This document shows positions 19,960 through 30,169 of a stretch of 64,000 bases of DNA, piece after piece (within the stretch, counting starts at the first letter, position 1; each line of letters begins with the position of its first letter). The position numbers and the translations under genes were made by a program. This DNA is from Favolaschia claudopus. Its lineage: Eukaryota > Basidiomycota > Agaricomycetes > Agaricales > Mycenaceae. The notes beneath the pieces were generated by a model. It was not told the origin of the DNA. It ran no database searches and was given only the letters and a program-made list of their open reading frames with translations. The DNA is taken from positions 186,001-250,000 of the forward strand of contig JAWWNJ010000034.1 of the NCBI GenBank assembly GCA_037176885.1, in the 5' to 3' direction.

Positions 19960-21162
19960 CTACTTGATCCGCAACCCTCTCAACGCATTCGCCACATCGT
20001 CGTAATTCTGGACATTTTGAACACCGGCGCGGGCAGTGACCCACTCCCCGCTCCAGCCTTGCTCCGCGCGATGCGTACCGCGGTATTCGAAGGAACTCGG
20101 CGGGCCGGGAGGAGAGGAGGGTGTTGCCGATCGGGATGGGGCTGCACGGCGCGAGGCGGGGGATGAAGGCAGGGATGCCTCGGAGCGGGAAGGAGCTCTC
20201 TCACTCTGAGGATGGGCTTGGGGCGGCCGCCGGGAGGGGGAGGTCGCTGACGCGGAGCGAACCATATGAGGAGCCTCAGGTCTAGTTGCAGCACCGTGCG
20301 AGGGTGCGCGAGACGACGCAGAGGCAGAGCGAACTATGTGAGCTTCCGGCCGACGCGGAGCTTTGTTGCCCGTGGCATTTGAGGGAGCGGGACGACTCGG
20401 GGGAGAGGATGCGGATGTGGATGCAGCCAGCATGAAGTCGAGACCCGGAGGAGTCTTGGGATACTCGACTCCGGATAACGTTGAATACACACTAGCCGAC
20501 TCGGCGTCCGATTCCGCTTCCGCCAGTGCCTCCAGCCCCGCTTGGTCAGAAGGTGAACCCGCTAGACTGGAAGCGCCTCTCGTCAAGGAATCTCGTCGCG
20601 CACGGGAAGCCGCGGACGACGAGCGAACGAGCTTCGAGGAGCGACGGCGGCGCGAATTCAGTGTGCTCGTGCGGCGGATGTGCCTCTGCTGCGCGTTGGC
20701 GGGGAAGACGAGCTCGGTAGGGACGTTCTCGCCCAGCGTGCGCACGATTCGCGCCATTTTGCGGGTGCGCTGGCGGTGCTGCTCCTCTGCTGGGGTGGTA
20801 GGGAAGACCATCGACGCGGGGGATGGGGCGCAGACCGGGGGATCGGAGTCGCGGTTTGGTGGGGGGACATGTACGCCGAGGAGGGGACGTACGGAGGTGG
20901 AAGCGTGCGATGGCTCGGACGATGAGTCACCAGTCTGGGCACGCAGAGAGGAAGACCGCGAAGGAGCGGCGATGTAGATTTGTGCATTGCGGGTACGAGC
21001 CTTAGGGCCCGTGAACGTGCCAGCGATGGGTGAGCTGGAGTCGATGAAGAGTGGGGTTTCGCCGAGTAGATGACCGACTTTGCGGGTCGAGCGGATGAGA
21101 CGGACGCGCTGCTCGTGTTTGAGAAAGTGAGTCGTGACTGGAAGGTTTTTAGGGTGCTCCAT
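19960..21162 (-). CDS. Disordered Ser/Ala/Arg/Pro-rich protein, unknown function
   Basis: A single open exon of about 400 aa. I choose ATG 21162 (MEHPKNLPVTTHFLKHEQR); an in-frame extension upstream runs through promoter-like sequence. The N-terminus (residues 10-60) is ordered and basic (RLIRSTRKVGHLLGETP). The middle is low-complexity S/A/P/R with a repeated motif: HIVRSASASSRAPSHG is followed about 20 residues later by HMVRSASATSPSRRPP. The C-terminus (EWVTARAGVQNVQNYDDV) looks ordered again. Short ordered ends joined by a disordered linker fit a scaffold or regulatory protein, but I cannot assign a function. The long open frame on the opposite strand (20363-20977) is a GC-bias shadow. Confidence 0.65.
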   Translation of the reverse strand: MEHPKNLPVTTHFLKHEQRVRLIRSTRKVGHLLGETPLFIDSSSPIAGTFTGPKARTRNAQIYIAAPSRSSSLRAQTGDSSSEPSHASTSVRPLLGVHVPPPNRDSDPPVCAPSPASMVFPTTPAEEQHRQRTRKMARIVRTLGENVPTELVFPANAQQRHIRRTSTLNSRRRRSSKLVRSSSAASRARRDSLTRGASSLAGSPSDQAGLEALAEAESDAESASVYSTLSGVEYPKTPPGLDFMLAASTSASSPPSRPAPSNATGNKAPRRPEAHIVRSASASSRAPSHGAATRPEAPHMVRSASATSPSRRPPQAHPQSERAPSRSEASLPSSPASRRAAPSRSATPSSPPGPPSSFEYRGTHRAEQGWSGEWVTARAGVQNVQNYDDVANALRGLRIK

Positions 21163-22520
21163 CGCAGAAAACGAAAGTAGACGCTGGTACCAGACCCACG
21201 ACGCCGGAGGGGAAAGGAAAAAATACAAGCGCTTCTACCGCACCCACCTTTTGTTCCCCACTCGCGAGTGAATGCAATTTGTTGTCGTCGTTAGGCATGA
21301 ACACAAGGGTTCCGTCACCTTCCAATAAGTCACTGGGGAAGTCGTTATCGCCGTCGGCAAGAACATGTTGATTAGGTAATTTCAAGTAGCTTCTGTTGAT
21401 TGGCGGCGAAACATGGCGACCGACGGACCCGATGAGTGGGAGCAAAGTCCTTGTCGATGTTCACGACGTTACAGCCCCTCGCATTAAATTGGCACCTAAA
21501 ATATCCCAATGGTCAAATTGAAATGCTGTTTTTGAGTAGAAATTCTGCAGTGGAATCCCTGTCGCTAGATAACCTCTGTGATATACTTGGTAGGCGAGAA
21601 GGTGATTACCGGACGGTTTTCACCTGGAAATATACCGTTATTCGAAGGTTGGGTCCCCGCGTGTCAATGTCAAATGTTAACGCCGCCGAATCCGATTGAC
21701 ACGCTGAAAGCTTCGCGGCGGTTTCCGTCACTTCCCGGTGGCCGGTCTTCTTCAAGTTCTTCGATTAGCTGTTGGAAAAGCTTGCATACTTACGAACAAA
21801 CGTACACTGTAACGGAGAATCTAGGGGAAAAGGCCGCGCGCCAATTTTGTTCTTGAATCGTTCGGTGTAAGGCGCGCTGCTGAAACCGAGTTGAGCTATA
21901 ACTATAAGTACATTCGAGATCGATCGCGTCTGAAACGTAAGTATGGGGTCGTTGGTTTGTTGGCGGAGGTTCGTTCCGCTTGTGCAACAGGCCCTGCGTT
22001 TCGTGAAGGGGTAAGTAAGTATCCGCGACCGCGAGACAATATTGAATCATAGGAGGAAACGAGTCCGACTGCAGCTGTCAGTGAGATTCGGAGCCCAGTT
22101 CTCATCTCAAGTAAGGCATCGGGCGAGATGGAAGTGGACGTCAAGTGGGAGAAAGCGTGAGTCACCGTGTGACTGTGATGGTGACGTTCCGTTACCGCGG
22201 TGACATCCATGTTTTTGCCTCGGCTCTTTCCTGCTCTTTCTCTGCTCTACCCCAATGACTGAAAAGCCGAACTGTTATTGTGAGTGCCGCTACCGACGTA
22301 TTAATCCACGCTTATATGGGAGGGTTTCTCGAACAACCGGGTTTACCAATATAGCTTAATCCCTACCCAGAATTATCTCAAATTTTATTGACAGAGAAAA
22401 CGAGAGCTGGAGGCTTGCTTGCAATGGCGCCACTCTTTTTAGCCTGAAGATATTGCTCCAACCAACGACATTCAAAGCAAATGGTGGCACCCAATCACAA
22501 TAGTATCTCCGAGCCTCTAT
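21163..22520. other. Intergenic region, no supported gene
   Basis: Contains the 5' flank of the disordered-protein gene and the 3' flank of the RPB1-like remnant. On the minus strand an aataaa lies near 22390, downstream of the RPB1-like stop and usable as a poly(A) signal. No CTD-like heptad repeats (YSPTSPS) are found in any frame here. Confidence 0.4.
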
Positions 22521-22771
22521 CTAGGTATGTGATATTACTTCAAACACCCCTGTACCCATGCGTGGCATCCGTCCCAATACTGCACTCTCGACAATCCCAT
22601 GACCGCAGATGTCTTCCTTCTCACCTATCGTCGCACCCTCCAATATGGGCCCAATTGTATCCTCTACAAAGCATCGTCTCAATGCTCCCGCACATGCATA
22701 ATCCTCACCGTTCCGATTCAAGGGCGTGATCTGCCCTCTATGCGTCATCCAATCGCATAGCAGGGACAGAT
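22521..22771 (-). pseudogene. RPB1-like gene, 3' fragment (left of the CACTA insertion)
   Basis: Minus-strand frame beginning at the insertion site reads SLLCDWMTHRGQITPLNRNG and continues through ALRRCFVEDT and VLGRMPRMGTGVFEV to a stop at 22521. This is the conserved RPB1 segment directly after the ...YRH motif (in RPB1: R-H-x-x-L-L-x-D-x-M-T, then GALMRCSFEET, then GQMxPxGTGxFDV). It joins in frame to the main fragment at 33956 across the transposon. The CTD linker and heptad repeats that should follow are absent. Confidence 0.85.
22768..22771 (+). repeat. Left 4-bp target-site duplication (AGAT) of the CACTA element
   Basis: AGAT immediately precedes CACTATGGGG at 22772 and recurs at 33956-33959 after ...CACAGTG. 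Confidence 0.8.
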
Positions 22772-22795
22772 CACTATGGGGAGGGAATCTACTCG

Positions 22796-22990
22796 TCATG
22801 AGTAGGTATACCTACTCGACTTGAGTGGGTAAACCACTTGGTTGGAGTGGGTACCCCCTCAGCTGGAGTAGGTGACCCACTTGCACCAAGTCGGGATACC
22901 TACTCATGATGAGTAGATTTTGGCAATTCCTCGCTTCAGATTGAGTAGGTCACCCACTCGGGCTGAGTGGGTTCACCTACTCAATGGGAG
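22796..22990. repeat. Left subterminal palindrome array of the CACTA element
   Basis: About eight imperfect palindromes of the form GAGTAGGT-nn-ACCTACTC, spaced roughly 23 bp apart with 4-6-nt variable linkers. One full unit is gagtaggtatacctactc. Neighbouring units drift between gagtagg and gagtggg. The arms are mostly self-complementary although the centre varies, which points to selection for symmetric binding sites or hairpins. In plant En/Spm elements, subterminal repeats bind the element's TnpA protein. Confidence 0.75.
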
Positions 22991-22999
22991 TCTGCCAAC

Positions 23000-25400
23000 C
23001 TGCTGAATCTGAGAGGGTATTCACTCGGTTCAAGTGGATCAAATAAATATATTCCAGCTTTCTATATACACGCATATCAGCTGCCAGGTATCTACCCACC
23101 ACTCCACCTTGTTCTCTCCGTCACCGGAATTCTACCTGAGGTGTGCCGAATCGATTGGGAAATAGTTAATAAATAAAATCAGATAAAGATGAAGCATACC
23201 GCTGATTCCGAGCGGGCAGGAGATCAGACTGCAGTGAAGACAGCGAGTCTAGAAACAGGCGAGTCAGCGAGGAATTCAAAGGAAGAAATTTAAGTCGTAC
23301 CAAGAGGATATGTGGATGAAATCAATTGCGCTAGGTTGCAGCTCCGCCTTGAACTGAGACAAGTTACTCACTGCGCCGGCGGTTTTGAGTATGAGACAAC
23401 ATTTGTCGCATCAGCATTTCCCTTTCCCAGGATGAACGAAGAAACTGCTTACAATGAACGGTAAACTTGATGGAATTCGATGAATTGAACGATGTGATCT
23501 AGCGGCATGGTCAGGAGACGTCAACAACTAGGAGAAAAACTTACTAGATTTGTAGCGAAAAATTAAAGACTAGAATACTGACATCAATGCCACGAAGGTG
23601 GCGGTAATCTGCAAAAACACAACGACAGCATATGGCAAACAGCCAATCGATAAGCAATTCGACGCGACGAAGTCCACTGAAATGCTCACCTAGTTACCAA
23701 CCTTCGACTCAGTAGTTGGTGGAGACATTGGGCATCTCAAGTCGATTTAAATGGAAACATCACGCTATAGGAAAGAGAAAACTAGTCAACCGCGCTGAAA
23801 CACTTATTGAACGAAGAATCCTAAATACTTGACGCACCTGTATAGACCTTGCGCTCTTCTCTGCACCGCACCTCAACCTGAGGCATGCAGGATCTGAGGG
23901 AGAATGGTCAGTGAATGGACCAAGAGAGAAATGAATCACGAACCGGCGTCTCGGACAAAAAACGGGTTTGCTAAAAACAGAGCCAGCGGAGCGTAAGCAT
24001 TGTGACGCGGCAAGTCGACAGAAATGCCCACCGCGTCGGCGAAAAACTCTGTTGTCTGACCGCGTTGATTGAGGGCCACTCCGCACCCCGAGTGCGCCGA
24101 TTTCGCCGAAACGCGTCCGCGCTGCCTTGAAGTTGTAAGTTTCCTCCTTAATGTCGGCGAAAATGAAGTCCAGCTTACCTTATTTTCCCTCCAGATGCCG
24201 CGTCAACGCCGCCGCCGCCCGCGCCAATTTCCTACGGCTGGATTCGAGCAGGGCGGAGCTTTGAGAGGCACTGGGTTTTTAACTTCTTAGCACGAGGTAT
24301 CCGAGTGATACAACGCACCTTTGTATCTCTAGATAGCTTGGATGAATAGCACACTTTTATTGGATTCTGAAATGGAAACCCGTGAGCGTGAATTAAATCA
24401 AAGGAAGGAAACGAGAAGGTTAAGAAAAAAGCTTACTTTGAGAATGAGGGAGTAGCGACCGCGATGACGGCGCGGTGAGTTATGCGACGCGGTTTGAAAG
24501 TAATAGATAAGAGTCAGTGAGTAAAACGTTGAAACGAACAAAAGAGTTGCACAACTCACCCGTGTCAAGTCGGCGTGATATAATTGAAGGTCGGTTCAGC
24601 TTTGAAGTCGGCATTGGTTCGGCCTTCAAAATGCACGTTCATAATCAGAGTAAGGAGTTGAAATCAAACGTACCTGAATTCAAACCGGCATAGTCTCGGC
24701 GTCGAACCTGAAGCACACAGGGAGCTCCCTGGGTGCATATAGGGATAGTTTCGGTATCTATAGTGTACAAGAGTTAGATTAGCATCCAGGTTGTCTCGAT
24801 AAACATTCAATACGTACCGGCATAGTCTCAATACCCGGTCAAAGGAAGAAAGGATAGAAGAATTAGATTAGTCAGATTGAATCGAAGAGTAAGAGGAATC
24901 AACAGCGCACCGTCCTCTAAGTCTAAACCAACTACAACTTAACCAAAACAACAAATCAAAGTTGACAAACGAACACGGCCTTCAATTTCAGTCAGTCTTG
25001 AGCTGATTCAAGGGATGCACTCATCTGAACAAAATTCATCCAACCTCAATGAATTCAACCCGATCCAATGTTCGTTATTCAACCTAAGGTCGGCTGAGTC
25101 AAAGTCACGAAAAGAACGAAATGAAATTAATATGGAATGAATGAGTCGACTCACGAAGAGACCAAGATCGCGCCGAACTCAATCCGCGTTCAAGTTTTGA
25201 AGTGGTAGCTGGGCCCTTGCTGGTTGGGTGCATGAGACTACGAAACGGTTAGTAATCGTTTGTAACAGCGGAACTAAAGGTTACCTCGATAGCCGCAATG
25301 TGCATCTCAAGAATCTATCCAACAGTCAGCCGTTCAAAGTTGTCGACGCGGGACCTAAAACGCGAAGATAAGGTAAGCATGAGATTGATTGTCTCCATTC
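23000..25400 (-). other. Intron-rich segment inside the CACTA element
   Basis: On the minus strand many GT(G/A)AGT donors and pyrimidine-AG acceptors alternate every 50-150 nt, but I find no long frame through the presumed exons. The block around 24690-24735 (reverse complement cgccgagactatgccggt) closely resembles cgccgagactatgcccgt at 48488 and its copy at about 58438 in the tandem units. It could be a second element gene with very short exons or a spliced non-coding transcript. Confidence 0.4.
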
Positions 25401-26561
25401 GAAAACGGAAACCTACGAGTTTCGAGGATGCCGAACGCGTTCAGGGTACGGGGTTGCGGAATTCGGGTGGCGGCGTGGGTGCGGAGAGGCGGGGAGGAGA
25501 GGGAGATCGAAGAGTATCGACTACGTAGATCGCCGGAAGAGACGAGGCGGGAATGGCGCACGGGTGGGTGGGTAGGCGGTGGTGTCGGCGCGAAGGCCGT
25601 CTTGGAAGGGCTGAAGATGGAGGCGGATGGGCGATGAGAGGGAGAGAAAAGGGAGATGAATGAGGCAAAGACGCAGGGCACCTGCTTATGGACGTCAGTT
25701 CAAACATAAACAGAAATAATAAAGCATAAGCGTGAAAGTAACACCGACATTCGCCGAGAGGCGACGACGGCAAGCGCATAGGGCCTACGGTCAGGCCCAG
25801 CGCGCTCCGCCGTCGACTCCCGACATAGTGGGTTAGGTGGGGGAAGAACGAAATTGGGGAAGGAGGGGAAAACAAAGAAAACGACAAAAAAAGTCGAGTT
25901 ACGGCTCACCTGGCTTTCCCAACAGACTTCTAACGATATGTACTCCTCCAACAACGATCATAATGAACAAAATTGCGAACTAGAGGCGTTGAGGAACATT
26001 CAATTGGGAGGTCAAGTGAGATGCGCACAAAAAGACGTGCCGTCTGCCGGTGTGGCCTGGACATCGCGAAGAACGGCTTGATTAGAGCCAAAACGCGGTG
26101 GAATAGAAGCATAAGGCACACTACCATTGTTTCAACATGCTTAAGCCTCCATATCCAGTCCTCCTATGTCGCCACGCGTCCTTGTTGGTGAGAGAGTCGA
26201 AATTTTGTAGTTGACCCTAGAACTCGGCGAGAGGACGTGGTGGCCGCCCAAAAGTGGGGGAGAGTATTTAATAAGAGTCATTGATGCTGGTGCAATGCAA
26301 AAGAGCCGTCGAAACGCGAGGGAAAGGCGGGAGAAGAAGAGAAGATGAGGGGAGAAGGAGAGACGCGTCGCGTCACGGCGTGACATCACGCAATTCACAC
26401 GCTCGAATGTTCTTCTGTTCCCTCGAAATAGTTCGCCGGCACATCCAAAGAATCTGTGGATGGTTGAAACACTATATTATATGAAAGCAACACTATGCCG
26501 GGAATGCACACAATGCTACAATTTTGTTCAGCTCGCAAGAGTCACCACTTACTATTTGCAG
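25400..26561. other. GC/GA-rich stretch inside the CACTA element
   Basis: Purine-rich, with a long minus-strand open frame (25441-25887) rich in Ser/Pro that looks compositional. I see no domain. Confidence 0.3.
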
Positions 26562-26908
26562 AGTTCAACTTGCTTGAGGTCTTGCGCAACACAGGAAGCA
26601 TATCTCATCCTAGATTTTTTAAACCGGGAAGAAATCTCTTTTAAGAACATGATCTAGATGTATTTGAGTGACAATGACCGTTTCCCACTCTCGAGGAATC
26701 CGGTTCGTACCATCCGTTGCCGATTTGGTAAGTTCAATTTGCCGAGGTTCTTGCCGGCCAGATAAAGCCTATCACATCCTGGTTTTTTTCTTTCAAGAGT
26801 AAAACTATCTCGAGAACATGATGTAGAGGTATCTGAGTGAGTATGACCGCTTACCCGTCTCCGAGAATCCGGTTCGTACCACCTCTTCCCTTTTCCGGAA
26901 GTTCAACT
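26562..26908. repeat. 169-bp tandem repeat, two copies plus a partial third
   Basis: agttcaa(c/t)tt starts at 26562, 26731 and 26900, a constant 169-bp step. The two full copies share agaacatgat(c/g)tag, gag(t/g)ga-tatgaccg and gaatccggttcgtacca. They lie between the intron-rich segment and the RTC4-like gene. Confidence 0.65.
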
Positions 26909-27089
26909 TGCCAACGTTCGTACGGCACATAGAAGCAATATGTTGCGCAAAATTCCCGAGTTCAGTTACAAGTTCAATATCAACGACATGCTTGAAGAGC
27001 CACAAGATAGTACACTTGATGCAAAAGTACAAACGGACGGAATTATCAAGCCTCCTTCTTTGTTTTGGAACGCGTGCCATAGTCGGAAG

Positions 27090-29932
27090 TCACAGGGTTT
27101 GGTTTGGAGGCCTGGACTCAAGCTCAGGAGGCGTATTATCAAGATAAAGACTACTCACTGCTCTTGTTAGCTTCGCGGTAGGTTTGGATTCCTTCTTTCT
27201 CAGCTTCTTTGGTTTGACCTGGATATAGCTCAGTATCGGTAAAGGGATACGGAAAATTACCTCTTCGAAATCGGCCGGAGAAAGCTTGAATCCATTGGGC
27301 GGTGAAGTTGTCGCCTTTTCTGATTTGGATTTGGGCACAACAGGCTTTGGCTGCTGGAAAAACCCGAGTGGTGGTCAGCAACAATCCTGCAGAAGTTTGA
27401 TTGAACACGTTACCGGTCTCGGTCTACGTTCTTGCGGCAGGGAAAGGTATGTCTCGTCCGGGTTCAGAAGTTTGGATGCCTTGATATTTCGGTGGTGTAG
27501 AACGTCAAGAACAGGGTCGTCGTCGTCGTCCGCTTGCGTAAGATCACCGTACTCCTGACTTTGATCGCGGTGAAAGTTAGCATCTTCGAAATCACAGTCC
27601 ATATCAAGCGCCATAAGTAATGTAGCAGTATGCGGTGCAAGAATGAAGGAAATGAAATCGTCCAGTTCTATGAGCTCGCAGTCCGGATCACATTCGTCGA
27701 AAGCTTCGGGATTGTCTTCGATGATCGAATCCAGAGTATGATAAAGGTTCGCGGCGAGGCTGTCGGCTTCTGAAGCCATGATGCGTTTCAAGGTGGATTG
27801 AAGGAGCAGGGACCCTTTTGGGCCATAGCTATGCGATGTGAGGGATTGTAAACCAAAATGATGGACGCAAAGTGCTTACAATCCACAGCGCGCTTGCAGG
27901 AGCGCATTAGTATAGTTTTTTTTGGACGAAGCTTTTGAAAAAGCGTATATGTTGCTATCGATACACTCCAGGAATGTCGTCCAGATCGCTGACTCCTCGA
28001 GCGTTTTCTTATCGGTGATCATTGCCAAGATCTCGGGCGCGTGTTTCAGTATTCGGGAATGAATGAGATTCCAGTCAATCGTTACTGGCCAGTGATGTTT
28101 TTCTGCGAGAGAAACGAGGTATTCGTGATTCAATTCCTTTTTGATAGTGCTGCAGATCTCAAGCTCAAGCCATTTAACGCCAGTTCCAGTCTCGCCGACT
28201 TCGTTGATCAAAGCTTGTCGGCGTTCGAAAAGCCCGAGGATTTGAGTGTTGGGTTCGTTCGGCAGCAGATCATCGCAGGGAAGAGAGGGACAAGAAGGTG
28301 GCAGATCAGACCATTGAAGTGGTGTGGGTTCTTCTTCCTCAGAGTCTTCGAGGTGGGGCGGCGAGACGGTTTTGACCTGCGAGAATCAGAGACGTTCGTA
28401 GAAATGGTCAGACTCACTTTCTTGATCAGCGGTGGGCTATCGGGCTCTTTCTTCGCTTTACGTTTGATACCATGCTCTTGTCTTTTCTGCGGATGACGTG
28501 TCTTTCAGTTCCCCAAAGAGATATACTTAGAATACACACCGTAGTTTTGGGTTCCTTAATTTTCGGTGCGGGACCGAAAGCGTCATTAGTGCAAGCGGCT
28601 CACAGCCAAAACAATCGCACGACATACACGCTTTCTCTCGTTCTCCTTGTCATCGCCCTCGGCTTCCTGTCTTGCTCGCTCCGAAGAAGTCTGCCGTATT
28701 TACTCTTCGTTAGCACGGGCTTTGAATGCTCAGTGTGAGTCTAGAAAGCGTACCTGCTTGGGTTTTTTAGTTGGCTTCGTTTCGTCATCTTTATTTCCTT
28801 CGACTTTCTTCTTTCCAGCATCTTTCTAGCGGATGAATAACCACTCAGAGAAAACCTTCGCCACGAAAACAGCGGTGAAACTCACAGGCTTGCCCAACTT
28901 ACGCGCCGATTTCGGCTCCTCCTCCTCCTCCGAATCATCTACTACTTGTCTCGCCCGCTTCCTCACTGCACCTTTAGCCTGTTTCTGTCAAGACGATGAT
29001 TTGGAGTCAGAAAGGGTTATGAAGATGGGTACATACCTTAATTTGCGTCTCGGACATAGCCTATGTCAATATTCTAAGCATGCAAGATTGATAAAAGAGA
29101 TAATGCGACGGACCTGCTTGCCTTTCGATGGTTTTTCCTCCAGCTCCTCCGAGTCCGAGTCCGATTCAACCCGCGCGCGCTTCGCTCTGCGGCGCACCTT
29201 GACCTCAGGCTTCGCCTGCTTTTCCTCCTCCTCCTCGCCAGCCTCCGCGTCGTCCCCATCAGAATCGCTCTCCAAACTTCCCCCTGCTTTTCTAACATCC
29301 TCTTTCTCTGCCTCCTTTTCCAGCTTATCCCGGACTCGACGGCGCGATCGTGCGTTTGTAAGATACTTTGTCATGATGTCTTTAATCGGCCAATACCCTG
29401 CAAATCTTCGAAAAAATGCATATTTGCCAGCGATCTGAGGAGAAACTTATGAGTAGTAATCGGCAGTCAAGAGGAAGGACGCACGATCTCCATTGCTCTA
29501 TCAACCGCTCCGGGCTGTTGTTTGGATATAGTGTTCTGTAAATTGAGGTGGGCTGCAACTTCGTCTTCGACAATTTGCTTTCCGAAACAATGACCAAATT
29601 AAACTCTCGTGAAACTAGATGAGAAAACGCACATATAAGCGATTATATCGCTCGTCATCATGCTCGAGTCCCATGGCTTCTTGAACGTTGTAGCCGGAGC
29701 CCGTACCCGCTTCTCCTTTCGGCTTTGGTATAAGCTTTCGACGCTCAGGTGCTGCCTTCTTCGCAAACTGCGCGTTCTCGCGATTCAGACGCGCTGTTGG
29801 GGCCCAATCCGGATTCAGAGAAGCGTAGCCACCCTGCGGGAAGATCTTACCGATTTCCCTATCCTTCCGTCTATTGTCCTCCTGAAGCTGCTTGAGGGTC
29901 TCTGCCGCGGTGATCTTCTTCTTCACATTCAT
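27090..29932 (-). CDS. RTC4-like domain protein carried by the CACTA element
   Basis: ATG at 29932 (MNVKKKITAAETLKQLQEDN), stop at 27090, about ten exons. N-terminal region: IGKIFPQGGYASLNPDW, then FFRRFAGYWPIKDIMTKYLTN. A long acidic/basic disordered middle (EEEEEKQAKPEVKVRRRAKRA) follows. C-terminal part (about the last 300 aa): LPCDDLLP, then HWPVTIDWNLIHSRI, then TNALLQARCGFYGPKGS and FISFILAPHTATLLMALDMDC, matching my memory of the RTC4-like domain (named after yeast 'restriction of telomere capping 4'). The GFYGPKG signature needs the intron at about 27830-27880. RTC4-like genes are abundant in Agaricomycetes and poorly understood. Frame and introns look intact, and the gene lies wholly between the transposon ends on the same strand as the transposase. 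Confidence 0.72.
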
Positions 29933-30169
29933 GGTCGGTGGAGGTAGAGGAAGAGGAAGAGGAGAGTCACGGTCACATGGTCGCGGTGTCACGTTTATGT
30001 CATAGGTGATCGTGTTGTGAACGTTGAGAAATTCTGGCCAAGTTCTTGCATGTTGGGCGTTGGGAATTTTTGAGATTAGCATATTCAAATTTCCGTGCAA
30101 GCTCGCAGATTATCTCCCAATTTAAGAGCCAAACATATAATTACAACACATCAACGACAAGAAAAATGT

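Noticed and set aside
20363..20977. 204-codon plus-strand open frame
   Set aside because: It is antisense to the Ser/Ala-rich gene and shows only GC-driven composition.
22796..22990. Palindrome array as a CRISPR array
   Set aside because: Units are themselves palindromic and imperfect with 4-6-nt linkers. The context is a eukaryotic DNA transposon.
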